A stretch of 64,000 nt of DNA, from positions 124,001 to 188,000 of the forward strand of contig JAZBRI010000004.1 in assembly GCA_036874045.1 (NCBI GenBank), given 5' to 3'. Shown here one piece after another: positions 50,487 to 63,587 of this stretch (position 1 is its first letter; every line of letters starts with the position of its first letter). The notes below the pieces were generated by a model. That model was not told the DNA's origin and did not search any database. It saw nothing but the letters and a program-made list of their open reading frames with translations. A program made the translations under genes and the position numbers. This DNA is from Cymodocea nodosa (lineage: Eukaryota; Streptophyta; Magnoliopsida; Alismatales; Cymodoceaceae).

Positions 50487-51100
50487 AGCTCTAAATCTTG
50501 TTTTTCTTGCTAATAAAGATAAAGGCATTGGACATAAAGAAATAGTGTTGGAAATAGGAATAATAATGGAAATCAAGGACATTCTAGTGTTTACAATTCT
50601 AAAGGGAGAGGATTTTATGATAACAATCAAAATCCTCATAAAATCAAAATAATGAAGACAACAAAAAGAAGCAAACATGCTAGATTTATAGAAAATATGG
50701 ACATGAGGTGGTAAATTGCAGACATAGATTTGATCACTCAATAAAGGCTCAATGTAATGATTGAAGATGGACAAGGAGATGAACAGTATACTGAGTGACA
50801 AACCATATTACAAGTAATTCAAGTATTATTTTTACCACAAACCGTATTTAGGTAAAGATTTTATTATAATTGAAAATGGTGAAAAATTACCTATAAAAAG
50901 GTTGGAAATGCTGAAGATAATAGTTTAATATTGAAAAATTTGCTTTTAGTTCATGTAATAATTTTAGAACTAGAAATAGACAAACAAAGAGAATAATAAT
51001 GGCACATGGGTATCGAAAAGGGAGCATGTACAGGCTTGCAATGTTAAGAGAAAAATTTTCTCTTAGGAAATACAAATAAAATTGATCCTAAGCTATGACA
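50487..51100 (+). pseudogene. Copia gag zinc knuckle and protease (right half of the split element)
   Basis: In shifting frames: a Gly/Asn-rich linker after ANKDKGIG, then a zinc knuckle IYRKYGHEVVNCRHRFDHS (about 50680-50740), then a protease remnant with TNHITSNSSIIF and, further on, GNAEDNSLILKNLLLVH (about 50800-50960). Same strand and lineage as 44691-45361, so the minus-strand copia element (45362-50486) was inserted into this gag. Integrase and RT of this element are not present further right. Confidence 0.7.
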
Positions 51101-53690
51101 CATAAATTAGGTCATTATAGTATGCAAACTATTATTGTTAAGAATGATTGCCTTGCTAGGAAGGGAAGTGAATAGTGATTTCTTTTTACAAATTGCACTA
51201 GCTACTACTTAATCAAATAATTTTGGCAAATTATAAACAATTCTGTCACAATTGATTAGTTATATGCTAATAAAGTATTCGTTTGATGCACAATGTTATT
51301 TGATGTGATTCATTTAACAATCAAGCACAATAATGGTAATCAATCACACCACAAAAAACAAGAATTTTTGTATTAATTCACCTTTAAGGACTACTCCACT
51401 CCACAAGCCTTTTGAGCTCGTGAGTTTACCTATAACCAATGTTATTTAAGAGCCAACGCCTCACCTCAATATACATCGTACTATTCCTGGCTAGGACACC
51501 CCCTATGTCTTGTCAAAGCCCACCCTTAGCAAGTCCACCAATTTCCTACTTAAACCAAGGAGACCACTTTAAATCCAAGGTGTCCTCACCAACATCCAGA
51601 AAGCCTTCACCATAACTCAATGAACTAAATATCTAATTAAAGAATACAACCTTTGATACAATAAAGCTTCTTATCTTTTGCCAATCCTCGAAGACTGAAT
51701 GGAGTTGAGCTTAGGATGCACTTGAATGCTTGGGAGCACAAGGAGTTTCTTGAAGTTGTTTCTAATTAGCCATGTGACTTACATTTATAGAAGAAGTGTC
51801 ACTAGCAATCACTTGTCAAGGGATAGGTTTTGTGTCTGTAATAGGTCAAATGGGCGTCTGAATTGGAGAATTGGCAACCTGTCAACTTAAACGATTACTT
51901 TTTGAAAATCAACGATCTATTTTGAATTCTAGTGACCTGATTTTGTATAGTTTCAATGTTGTATGTTAAAGGTTCGTTTAAACAACCCACTCCAAGTGCC
52001 CTAAATTATTAGTTAGAATCTTAGTAATTACTATCCTATAAAACGAGTGTCTAAACATAGATTCGGTGATCTATTCTGAGAAAGGATTTTCTACTGTCCA
52101 TAAAACAAATGTCTAGTGTGTGATTTGATGGTCCATTTTGAAATAGGTGGAATTTTCTAACTAATTTCCCAAGGGTTTGTCTAATGCAAGTTTTAAGTTG
52201 CTAACCTGATATTTCCTATAGAGCAAGAGCATTCAAGAGAGTATTACATGATATACATAATACAACATAATACAAAAAATGTCTTCAACTCTCTACTTGT
52301 TTGATTTTCATGTCAATCTTCTTTATGTAAGTCCCTCCTATGTATGAATTTCCTTCTTGATACTCGATATATTGCTACTACTCTTCATAAATATCCTCAT
52401 TCACATTGACGCCTACAATCGTGTAAGGGTCCTATAAGAACTTAGCATTACATCTCTTAAGTTTTGTAATCATTGAAACCAAAAAGGTGATCTCCAACAA
52501 TCTCCTTCCTTCTATTGATGACAAAACTTAATAGCTTTACATGAAAAGTCTATGCGTGAAGGAATAAAGTTATATAAGCATAAACATTCATCTTTCTCAA
52601 ATATCATGAATCTCTTCTTCCTTTTTAGCATTATCAAAAAAATAAGTTTCCTTTGTAGCTTTAACATGCTAGCTAGAGTATTTATAAAAGTGTCAATTAG
52701 ATTTAAGGAATTGTCATATGTCCTCCAATAATTTTCTATTAGACTCTTAAGTATAATGTTTCTTCACTTTCTGTGTATTCATCGTAAAACTCTTTGAGCT
52801 GATCTTCGAGAGGCATTTCATCTTCATATGTTTCTTCTTCTTATTCGTCTTCTTCGTCTTCCATCGTATTTTGAGACTTCATTAATAGGCTCATTTCTAG
52901 GCAATTTAAAGATCGAGCTCATGGTGACTAGCTTTGCATTAATCTGCATTCTAGGTCTTGTGCACAAAACAATTTGCAATGTTCGTATTAGAGGCTACAA
53001 TCGAACTTCAACAAGTCCAATTTTACTTGATCTTAGTTAATTTCTTGTTTTAGGCTTTAAATTTGAAATCCCTTGAAATTCCCAATTCTCGCTAGATTTC
53101 CACCTCAAACTCTCAAATCATCAGTCATTTTTCATTTTGTCTACTCATATGTTTTCCATTCTCCTTTTTTTTATTCAAATTGGGCGCCCAGATTGGCACA
53201 ATTAAGGTTGGGTAATCCAATACCTAAATTGACACTACTCTATTTTGGACTTCTAATAATCTTCCTCCCCTATTCAACTACCTAGTTTCCACCTTTTTAC
53301 CATCAAATCAAGCCTACTAAACTTGTACTGGTCATCCCATCAAATTGGGCATCTTAAACTCAGATTGGTTGTAGTCAAGTTGAGCTTCATAGCTCAACCT
53401 AACATCATCAATGGAAGGGTTAAATGACCCTTCCAATGTAACTTTATTTTTCATTTAACAAAGTTTTTTGATTATGGCTACTACGTATTTTCTTTTCCAA
53501 CAATTTCCTTAGCAATTTCTGACAAACATTAGGGAATTTATATGTTGTGAATATCCTCTTCCATTACTATGGTTGTTCTGTTCCAAATTTTCTCCTAATG
53601 CAATGATAATCATGAGCATTTTTATTGCATGGCCGTAATCATGATATTTCATCCTATCATCATTCATATAAGTATATGTTGGGTGAGAGA
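51101..53690. other. No gene seen
   Basis: AT-rich noncoding DNA. Phrases such as ACAATCTCCTTCCTTCTATT (about 52498) with GATGACAAAACTT resemble text around copia polypurine tracts, so old LTR pieces are likely. Short ORFs (for example 52828-53040, 53073-53285) have no recognisable domain. Confidence 0.45.
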
Positions 53691-54270
53691 AGATAAAAAA
53701 GTCACCACTTAGTCTAATTCAAGGGTAAATTAGAAAAAACCTAGATGTTAATGTAAAGTAACTCTAGATAAGGTTAAGATCTTCAAACTAAATATCCAAA
53801 TAAGTATTTCAAGTGCATGTAGAAAAGGTATTAGGTACCCTATGCGTTCAAATACCCAATCTCTCGATTATCCTTATAAGGTTGAGTTACCATAAGTATC
53901 TATGATAGTAACTAAGGTAAACTATGACTAAGTGAATGTGAACTTAAGTGTAGAATAAGTGAGGGAATGAGAGAGAGATAGAACCAAGTGATACATGTGG
54001 GATGAGATGAGATGAGAGTAGATGAGAAGTAAAGACTTATGGAGACTAGAAGAGAGGGGGAGATAAGTCATGTATAAGATTCACTTTGAAGTATAATTAT
54101 AAAGGAAATGAAGTCTAAGTGTAATTAAGAGTGACCTAGCCATGGTGCAATCATAGCTAAGTTAAACTAAGTACAGCAAGTGAAAACAAAAGCAAAATAT
54201 AAATGCATGAGCAAGTATGGGCATGAGACATAAGACATAATGTATGATTCATGAAGTATGAAACATGATG
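53690..54270. repeat. Dispersed repeat, copy A
   Basis: AAGTCACCACTTAGTCTAAT then AAGGGTAAATTAGAAA, and later GGAGACTAGAAGAGAGG and CCATGGTGCAATCATAGCTA, recur in diverged form and in the same order at 58120-59220 (AAGTCACCGTATAATTTAAT, AGAGTAAATTAGAAA, AAGACTAGAAGAATAGA, CCATGGTGTATAAGTGGCTA). Direct orientation. Noncoding; probably an old LTR or similar element. Confidence 0.55.
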
Positions 54271-54640
54271 CAAGATGCACTATATAGGTCATGAAGTATG
54301 ATGCCTAAGATGAGTGTATGCATAGGCACATGCATGTGTGCATAAGTGTGTGTGATATGTATGCATGCAACATGTATGTGTGTATGTGAATGCATCATGT
54401 ATGTATGCAACATGTATGTGTGAGTGTGAATGTGTCATATATGTGTAACATGTATGTGTGAATGTGTCATATGTGTACATGTATGTGTGAGTGAATGTAT
54501 CATGTATGTATTCAACATGTATGTGTGAGTGTGAATGTGTCATATGTGAGCAACATGTATGCCTAAGTGTGACATAGGTGTGCAACATGTATGTGTGTGT
54601 GTGAATATATCATGTACACAGGCATGAGTGTAACATGCAA
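54271..54640. repeat. GT-rich minisatellite
   Basis: A unit of about 30-45 bases built from CAACATGTATGTGTGAGTG and AATGTGTCATATATG recurs about eight times with variation. It leaves a long open frame on the minus strand (54289-54588, Thr/His/Tyr/Ser-rich), which is a by-product of the repeat. Confidence 0.8.
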
Positions 54641-55847
54641 GGTGTGATCCATGGAATAATTAGAATATGATTAAGCATGATATTAATGCAAGATGAAACA
54701 TGATAATGTATGATTAAGCATGATTAATTAAGTTGATGAGTGATTAAACATGACAACGTGTGATTAATTAAGACAACAATGTGTGATTAAACATAATAAT
54801 GCAAGATTAATTAAGATAATAATATATGATTATGCATGATAATGTGTGATTAATCAAAGGGATAATACACAGTTATACTTATGTAATGTTGCTACTGACA
54901 AATCAAACTAATTGACACCTAAGCTTAACATTTGAGGTTCTCACATTTTAGAGAAAAGGAAGCATCTAGTCTATTAAAGAGGTGAACTAGGAAAACTCTA
55001 AGATGTGATGAAATATGATGTATGCAAATGACATTCATACTTTAAAAAAGGGTATAATGTTAGTAGGCCTAATCAGAGAGTTTCATATAAGTTTTCTAAT
55101 TACACATGGGAAAGTGTTAGGTACTCCTACACACCTAAAAAATAGGTGCTAGTACACCTAGAAAATGGGTCTAATCCAAATGTCAGCCTCTCAAATACCT
55201 AATAGGTGCTAGTGTGCATGTCAAATGTGGGTACATCTAAGTGTATAACATGAGAAAAGAGGTTACACCTAAGGGCCTAAAGGAGAATAGGTAAACAAGC
55301 CCATAAGGAAGAATAGAATTAGAGGCTTAGGAGAATGTTGTGTAAACACTCCTTACTCATATTGTAAGCAAGAATAAACTCTAAGTGGACCTAAATAGCA
55401 TGGGTCTAATTCTAAAATGGGTGAAAACTTGAAGTTGAACAAGCGACATGGCTAACCTTAATGCAACAATCACAAGTTTAGATCTCTCCATCCACTAGAT
55501 GGATCTTAGATCTAACATATGCATTGGAAAACTCATTAAGTAAGCTCCAACATACTAAATATTATCTAGATCTAACTGTTGGATCTAGAGAACGAAGCCA
55601 AATAGGCATACAACATAAATAGATCTAGAGTAGATAAATATAGCATAATCAAAGTTTCAACAAACTTTTAGAGAAGAAAATGCATTCGCTACTATTGGAT
55701 TAAGTCAAACTTATAAAAAACAAATTGCTGATACAATACGTACCAATATTATGAGAGATATTTGGAAAAATAAAGATGTGTGAAATAAATTTTATGTTAC
55801 AACTATTGTCATAAATAACTCTCTATCTTATATTATCTATGGTAAAT
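54641..55847. other. No gene; AT-rich repeats
   Basis: At 54660-54850 the words TGATTAAGCATGAT / GTGTGATTAATTAAG recur several times. The rest is noncoding, with phrases such as GGTGCTAGTACACCTA repeated at 55146 and 55206. Confidence 0.5.
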
Positions 55848-56105
55848 TTTGTTATTCTCTATCTTATAGATAAATACAAAAAATATTTAATTTATCAATT
55901 TCAATATTTTATATTTTGTAAATAAATATACATATTTTACATTCTGTGATTTTTCATTATTTTCTATTCTGTGCACAAACACACACGTATTTCAAATTTT
56001 GTCATTTTCTATTTTGTACACAAACACCTTGATTTTCTACTAATTTTTCGTTACTTTCTGTCATTTTCCTTTCCATCATATTTTGTGATATTCTATTATT
56101 TTCTT
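55848..56105 (+). repeat. Dispersed inverted repeat, left copy
   Basis: Reverse complement of 62575-62825 through landmarks GTTATTCTCTATCTTAT, AAAATATTTAATTTATCAAT, ATATACATATTTTACATTCT and TTTCAAATTTTGT.ATTTTC. Internally it repeats TTTTCTATTYTGTRCACAAA. Noncoding. Confidence 0.75.
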
Positions 56106-57120
56106 CCTAGCATTTTTTGGGTGTACAAACATCTACTAAAGCTTCAAAATTCAGGGAAATAAATATTGTACCAAATATATATAATAAAACTTTCAAAATA
56201 AGTATTCCATATTTTATTTACACATATAAAGTCAATAGAATCTTGAGAAGCTTCTTTAGTTCTACCATTCTATGAAAGATTTTAGACAAGTCTAAGACTT
56301 AGAGAGAAACTCACTAGCTCAAAATTTAAACTAATGTTGATGCTAGACTAAAAAAATAAAATGGCTTGCATTTCAAAATGGATATCCACAATACAAGCAG
56401 GACAATCTATTGCACAATATTCATAAGGAACTCATATTACATATGTATTGAGAAGCTTAATATTTTCTTTACAAATATTAAAGCTATGCTTTTAGGCTTC
56501 GATCTTATTAGCAAATTGGATGATCAAGGAAGTAACACAATTGAAAGTGATGTCTTTATTTCAGTGTAATAGATAAAAGGCTACCAAAATGCACACCATT
56601 AGAATTCGCATCATTTTGTGAAAGCAACAAGGTGTAAGCTATCAAGCCATTCCAATTTTGCTTTAGGATATACAATTCGGAAATGAAATTTCTTGGTGAA
56701 CTAACGGAGCAAGAGAGCTAAGAAAAGGTTTAAAAGAATCATGCAATTATGTTTTTTTTTTTCTCCTTACAGCTGTTAGGTACAATACTTTTTTGCTAGC
56801 ATGGGCTACAGGTTCAATTGCAAAAACATCAAATTCCTATAATATGCTCCCCCCAAATGACAAAGAATGTTATCAAAATCTAAAATAAAAAATGTTATCG
56901 AAATCATGAATCACAAATAATTGATGTTAAACCTAATAATCTGTACCAACAATGTCACTCAAATTTCCACGGAACGATCAAACATGTTACAAGCATATGT
57001 AGTCCCCAAATCCTCCATTTCTGCCAGAACAAAAGAAGAAAGACTATTTAAAATGATAAACAAAGGGAAAGGAACTTAATCAGCATAAAACAAGTACCTA
57101 TCCAACTTTGAGAGGGGATG
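56106..57120. other. No gene; right end is 3' flank of the Kazal-like gene
   Basis: Short unrecognised ORFs only (for example 56366-56569). The last 100-200 bases are presumably 3' UTR of the minus-strand gene that ends at 57121. Confidence 0.45.
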
Positions 57121-57498
57121 TCAGAGGAACCCAAAGCAAACGAACAACCCCAGAACAATCAGCCATACGATGTGCACGAGGAGGAGCGCCTGCCCGGATC
57201 CGCCACTCCTGACCTCGCAGAACCCTTCCTTCACCACGCGGACGTCGTTACAGGCCGCGTCGGCGCACCCGCACCAGTAGGTGACGCCGTCCTCGCCGCA
57301 GACGGGGTCGGGACGGAAGCATCTAATCGGGCATGAGGCTGGCCTGGAGCCGACGTCAGGACAATGACCACTCTCGCCTTGGTGATCGGTGGGGAGGCGG
57401 AGAAGCGAGGAAGGTTCAGTTCGGATCGAAGAGAAGAGGGAACAGAGGCAGAGAAAGAGTAGGACGAATCGGGAGGACATGGAATTGGAGGATAGCAT
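57121..57498 (-). CDS. Kazal-type serine protease inhibitor-like protein, secreted or membrane-anchored
   Basis: One exon, 125 residues, TGA at 57121-57123. I chose the ATG at 57496-57498 because a signal peptide follows (SSRFVLLFLCLCSLFSS, about residues 8-24); a second ATG at 57478-57480 is also possible. The upstream frame is open but has no homology. Residues 46-94 hold eight Cys (46, 56, 60, 67, 76, 78, 83, 94) in a Kazal-like pattern with the core RPDPVCGEDGVTYWCGC. The tail (about 103-125, QALLLVHIVWLIVLGLFVC) is a hydrophobic segment, a membrane anchor or GPI signal. Small plant proteins with this layout are annotated as Kazal-type inhibitors; inhibitor activity here is inferred. The gene is much GC-richer than its surroundings, as expected for an active gene in repeat-rich DNA. 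Confidence 0.88.
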   Translation of the reverse strand: MLSSNSMSSRFVLLFLCLCSLFSSIRTEPSSLLRLPTDHQGESGHCPDVGSRPASCPIRCFRPDPVCGEDGVTYWCGCADAACNDVRVVKEGFCEVRSGGSGQALLLVHIVWLIVLGLFVCFGFL

Positions 57499-58100
57499 GA
57501 TGGCGGTGGTAATTGGACGGCCGGGGATCGGCCGGCGTCCACAAGGCCGAGATCGGGAAAGAGGGAATGGATACGTGCGGAGGTTGGTCGGTCTTGGCCA
57601 TCGGCCGACGCGGAACGGGGGAAGAAGACAAAATGTGAAAATATTGCATCTCACACCCCCAACTTTTGGGAATACTTCAATTTTAGGTTTTATTCCGAAA
57701 TAAACGTGAAACCCTTTCTGTTGGAAGGAAATACGTGTCATTCATTTTTCTAACTTATGGTCTCACTTCAACGACGATATCAAGTGCATGCACATGTTAT
57801 TTCATCACCCAAATTTTTCTTTTCTCTCTCACTCTAAGTGCTCCCTCCCATCGCTTCTCTCTCTCCTCGTACGTTTCAAACATTACCATTGAATCCGAAG
57901 ATACATTACTATTACGGTTGTTTCTCTAAGACATAAGCATAATAATTATTATTTATATTTCATAAATAAATGTTGTGCATTGCCTATTTATTTATGAATT
58001 AAAATAAAATACTTGATATCAGAAATGAAAAATGATGTATACTACCCATTTACTTGAAATAAAAATTAATCAAACAATCTACTCTCCTAACGATTTTTTA
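57499..58100 (-). promoter_or_regulatory. 5' flank of the Kazal-like gene
   Basis: The GC-rich part to about 57620 is probably 5' UTR. Beyond it the sequence turns AT-rich. No certain TATA box was picked out. Confidence 0.3.
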
Positions 58101-59250
58101 AGGTAAAAAGAGGAAAAAGTTGAAGTCACCGTATAATTTAATTTTAAGAGTAAATTAGAAATGATAAATATGCAAATACAAGTGAAGTAAACGACCCTTA
58201 AAAGTGTAAAGTTGTAACTTAGTAAATCAAAAATTCAAATACTACAAGTATGAATAAGAAAATTATTATGTATCTCATACACTTAAATTACTCAATTTCT
58301 CAAGTTAGTTATTTTAATAGAGTAGGTAAATCCTAAGGTTTTGTTTGTATACTCAAAAATAGTAGAAAAAAATCAAAAGAAAGGTTCAAAAAATTATAGA
58401 AAGTGACAAAAGAAAAAATTACAAAAAGTCAATAGAAATATAAATATTTGTGTATGGTAAAGAATGCAACAAAAAACAATAGAAAATAATAATGTATGAA
58501 TTTAATAAAATACAAATATTTAACACATATGATAAGTTTATAGATAAAATGTGCTTTTTACAATAAAAGATGATGAAATATGATTTTTATCATAAAATAT
58601 TATTTTTTATGATTTATGATTGTAAAATATGATTTTTATGATAAAATATGCTTTTTATGATTTATGATGATAAAATATAATTTTTATGATTTATAAAGAA
58701 ATTAAAAGAAAACTTTTGTTTAACATATAGTAAGAATGAGTTAGTCATCACTTTCTAACTATTTCACACCTCTAAATATCAAAAATGAGGTATAAAGAAA
58801 AATCTTTCTTAAGAAAATTAAGGTGTAAAGTTTATTAAATTTTCTTCTACTTTTCCATTGCATACAAATATTTTACATTTTATCTTAATTTTTTACTACT
58901 TTCTTTTCTATCTCTTTTCCTTACTTTTTATCATGCACAAATCTCCCTTAAGTGTCTAAATGCATGTAGATTAAGTGAATGCAATGTCAATCAATAGTGT
59001 ATAAATAAAAGAAATAAGAGAAATTAGCCCATGAGGTCCATATAAGATGAAATAGAATGAGATAGAAGTAAATAAATTAGAAAAAAAAATATCTATAAAG
59101 ACTAGAAGAATAGATGGAGAGGTTATAGATTCATTTCTCATTTTGGTGTAGATGTGATGGAAAATGTTCTAAATGTTTGTCTTAACCATGGTGTATAAGT
59201 GGCTAAATTATTTAAACAAAAAAAAGTATGCAAAAGGAGCAAGATTAGGT
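58101..59250. repeat. Dispersed repeat, copy B
   Basis: Diverged direct copy of 53690-54270, longer because of inserted AT-rich DNA, including the minisatellite at 58545-58700. Confidence 0.5.
58545..58700. repeat. AT-rich minisatellite
   Basis: Units like AAAATATGATTTTTATGAT and TTTATGATTTATGATGATAA alternate about five times. Confidence 0.75.
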
Positions 59251-62200
59251 CATAAAACTAATTTATTGAAATATGTCTTGGATAATCTAGTTAGGCTAAG
59301 ATGAGGGTGCGTAACATGATTTAAAAGCTAGCTAGTTAAAAGATTTATCCTACATGCTCATTCTATGTTTTCTTGGTTTAACGCAACTAATGAAGTTCTA
59401 AGGTTTTCCTAAAATGCATAAATGAGTAGCCCACCAAAGTAGGGTTTGCGTACTTAGAATCTGATAGAATTGAAAATTTTTTCCATTAGATTCTAAGTCA
59501 TGAAGTATTTGTGCATCTTGAAATTCAAATTCCTTGAGAAAATGAATTTCAAACATGTGTAAAGGTTGGAAAAATGAATTCTTAACCTAAAAGGTCAGAA
59601 TTTAATTTCCCAAACTTTTCCTGATGTTCGATGCTCATCTCCTCACCGTTAGTCGTTGCTTTTCCATCATCCCTCATCTGTCATTGTCATCCCTTGTCTC
59701 GATCTCCTTGTAGTAGCTCGTCACGATCCTTCGTCGTCATTGTGGTCCATCATTGTCGTTGTCATCGCAATCTCCTTGTAGTATCATCACAGTCCATCAT
59801 CGCGTCTACCTCTACCTGCATAGGTCTGTTGTCTATTGTTTAAGTGATGTACTTAATTAATAGATATACTTCATTTGATTTAAATAGAATAATGATATAC
59901 TTAATTAATTGATAAATGATATATAAAATTTTAATTTAATAATATGTTAATTTATTAATGTAAGTAATTCTTTTTTTGATTAATTACATTTCACTAATTA
60001 CTTTAATTCATTACTTAACTTTATTATAAATCAATTCTATTCAATTCTACTCAATTTTGTCATGTGCAAAAATACTTAAATTTTAATTTTTGTCAAATTC
60101 TTGAACGTGCACAAATACTCGAATTTTAAATTCTTTTTGTTAAATTCTGTAAAATTTAAATTCTTAAGTGCATAAACAAACCTTAAAAGAGAATCTCAAC
60201 ATTATTTCATTCTACATTACACATGATGTATAATGGATGCATGATATATAATGATGAAATGTACAACTATATAAGATTGAATTTACTTAAGTCTTTTTTG
60301 TCTGGTTGTCATTTTTATAAAATTTTATTTGATGTGTTTCATTTCTATCGTTTGCTTGGGAAAAGGGTATGGTAGGCCAACCATAGAAATAACCCTAAGA
60401 GGCTCAAAGGTTTATGTTGTTATTACTTGAAATGGGCAAATTATTAGCAACTTAAGTGAGAAAATTAAAGGTGAGGTGAGGAGATTGGTCAATATGACCT
60501 TAGAGAATGAAATTGGACTCATAGACCAAAGAAGTTCCATGGGACAAAATGAGATAGATAGATGAGAAGAGAAATGATAGTATGTGCATGATGCCCAACT
60601 TTGCACACAATAGAGGTTAATTTTACAAGGATGAGTGGCTTTTCTACAAAGGAGTGAATAGAGAAGATGAGATATTAGGAACTAAATGCAAGGAAATTTG
60701 ATTGATTTGATCTAAACTAAAGAAAAAATAAGAAACAATAAATAACAATAAGTAAACAAGAAATTTACAATAGTTTACTAAATTGATAATCCTATCGTGA
60801 AGAAGTTAGTAAGTCAGTCAAGTGTTGTTTGACTTTAACATGTTGGGTTTGAATTTTTTCTTAATAACATGACAATCGACGTTTGATTCTTTGATGATAT
60901 GCAAATCATATAATTCTATATTCAAATTTATTATTCTTAGAAATAATTTTCCATTTTTTTGATTTTCAACTTGTAATTAAGGATGTTTATGTATTTAAGT
61001 AAGATTGAGAAACCTTAGGAAAAGAAACCTTGAGAAATAAGGATATTTATGTATGATGGAAATCTTAGGAAAATATTTCTCAACATTCACAAAAATATTT
61101 CTCAACCTTTCTGACCTCCCTCCTTTTGTAATATTGGAAAATTTTGAGAAACCATCGTACCCCCAAACCCAACACCCTTGTTTTTATTACTCACCACTCG
61201 TTGCTCATCACTCGGGTTCATTGCTTGTCACTCAAGTTCGTCGCTTAGGAACATCACCACAATCTACTTACATGACTTTACTACAGTCTACCTACCTTTT
61301 CGCTCTTTGCCCATGTGATGAACTCAACTACTATAGCTTGTCGTATTTTGTCAAACATTATCAAAAAAGATGGACGATTGACCGTGTAAAGAAAAAACTT
61401 TTGATAAAAGAAATAAAAGTTACTTATGAGAAATAATGAAACAAAATAAAACTTTTAAGAAAAAAGAAGAAAAATGGGAAAGAATGAAAAATGAACGAAG
61501 ATAAACATTTGTGAGATATAAGTGTACGAATGATCTAATTATTCAAGATAAAAATTATATACCTTGTTAATTGATTAATGTAATTAATTAATTATATTTT
61601 GATTAATTATTTTAATTCATTAATTAAAAATTTAATCAATAAATTAATTACAAATAATTATACTACATTATTACCCTTTTGATATATTTTACTTTTTTCA
61701 TCATTGCAAGCATAGGAAATTAGTTATATGTATCTTTGTATGTTTGCATTATATGTTTGCCATGAAAAATTTATTCATAATAAAATAATTGTGTACTATA
61801 TATTATATTATATTATATTATTTAAAACATTACTCTTAAATTATACTATTATTTACTATTTCAAAAATTATTAAAAATTTTATTTCTTGTCATTTTTATT
61901 TCTCCTCGTTTTCATATTCTATACAAATATATTAAAATTTTTCATCGTTTCTCGACGTACACAAACAATTAAATTTTTTTATTACTTCCTAAATTTTTTA
62001 TTTACTAACATTTTCAACAATTTTTGTCATTTTCTTTGTTGACTAAAATTGTGCATAAACATGTACGTGATCGTCGGGAAATGATCAAAAGTATAGTTTT
62101 GTGGACGTAAATACAAAATATATTGTATTTCTATGACTTACACGTTCGCCAACTTCTCCTCCTCTCATCTGTGGACGGACATGTGTTTTCTGGGTTCATA

Positions 62201-62332
62201 TTTATCTTATAAATATATTTTCGAATGCCAACTCTTATCATTTATCCTCCTCTTCGTAGGGTATGCTTGGAATTATAGTTCTAATCAATTTTTTTTGGTG
62301 CAAAAATAAATTTAATATATTTTAATATTAAT

Positions 62333-62334
<2 letters not shown>
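59251..62334. other. No gene seen
   Basis: AT-rich noncoding sequence. ORFs at 59631-59843 (Ser-rich) and 61053-61436 have no recognisable domain. Phrases of the TTTTGTGCACAAATAC type recur at 60060-60180 and 61910-62060, related to the inverted repeat family at 55848 and 62575. Confidence 0.45.

Positions 62335-62366
<32 letters not shown>
62335..62366. repeat. (TA)n microsatellite
   Basis: About 15 TA units in a row. Confidence 0.9.
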
Positions 62367-62368
<2 letters not shown>

Positions 62369-62574
62369 ATTAGTAGTAAATGTTGTTTACATAGATAGAA
62401 AATAAAGTAAATCTTTCTTTTTCTTCGTCATTTTTCCATTCATATTGTTTTCTTTGTTTTACTCTCTTTTTTTTTCTTCTTTTATTATTTTTTCTTACTT
62501 TTTTTTTTTTTTCCTTTTTCCCTCTTCTTTCATTTGACACTACTTTTCTTCTTGGACAACGATGATTATTAAAT

Positions 62575-62825
62575 CAAAATGAAAAGAAAATAATAAAATA
62601 TCATAAAAAATAATAGAAAGTAACAAAAAATTAATATAAAATTAAGATGCTTGTGCATAAAATAGAAAATAACAAAATTTGAAATATATGTGTTCACGCA
62701 TAAAATAAAAAATGATCGAAAATCCTAGAATGTAAAATATGTATATTTATGTATTAAATAGAAAATACTAAAATTGATAAATTAAATATTTTTTATATTT
62801 ATCAATAAGATAGAGAATAACAAAA
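62575..62825 (-). repeat. Dispersed inverted repeat, right copy
   Basis: Reverse complement of 55848-56105, about 6.7 kb away, with the Kazal-like gene between them. Noncoding. Confidence 0.75.
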
Positions 62826-63122
62826 ATTTTTTCGTATATTTCTTATAATATAAATTTTCATCTACTAAAGACATAAATTATTTTCATATTAAAATTATAT
62901 ATTGCTAATATATTCTGTAATAATTCATCTTTTTTATTCTTCTATTTTCCATTAGTTTCAAAAATTAAAATATTAGAAAATGAAAGAATTTTTTTTTTAT
63001 ATATGAGAGGAAAATAACGAAATCATTTGAAAATCTATTTAATACAAAAATACCTAGAAAATGACAACAAATTTTCAGTTTCCTCTCATCCTGATCTTAA
63101 TCTTCGCCTTCCTCCCTCTACC

Positions 63123-63170
63123 GCATCCTAATATAAGAAGAAGAATAAGAAGAAGAAGAAGAAGAAGGAA
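63123..63170. repeat. (AAG)n microsatellite
   Basis: AAGAAGAAGAATAAGAAGAA continues as AGAAG units to about 63168. Confidence 0.85.
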
Positions 63171-63587
63171 TGACTAAAGTAGTGATGAGTGTTAGGCATG
63201 AGTCACATCACATATCTTGCAAAGGTAACATCACGTAAGTTGGAGCTGAGAGCAATTGTACCGCTCCCATTAGACACATGTTGTCACATATGTGTTTGTT
63301 TTTTAGTATCTTGTGCCTGACTTTTGTCAAATTTTTCTTTGTATATTCTAATTACAATTAAATTATATAAAAGTATCATTTTTGTCTTTATTTGTTGCAA
63401 CAGAATTACTAAATGTTTGGAAAAAATATTGAAAAATCTTACTATACTCTAAAAATACCCTGTACCACGTAATTTATAATATTTGAAAAATACATTTTTA
63501 TGTTAAAGTACAAACTTCAACAATTTAAGTGTAAACCCATCTAAATTTACAACATCTACCATTACAAAACGTAAAAAAATTCTGATG

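Noticed and set aside
52828-53285. Two consecutive ORFs that could be a small gene
   Set aside because: No domain, no splice-consistent join, and the region has the composition of the surrounding repeats.
54289-54588. His/Thr/Tyr-rich ORF on the minus strand
   Set aside because: It is a translation of the GT-rich minisatellite and has no independent support.
57231-57703. Several overlapping ORFs on both strands around the Kazal-like gene
   Set aside because: They are out-of-frame shadows of a GC-rich exon and 5' UTR; only the minus frame 57121-57498 has a signal peptide and a known domain.
59631-59843. Ser-rich ORF
   Set aside because: Low-complexity sequence of repeated TCRTC words; no similarity recognised.
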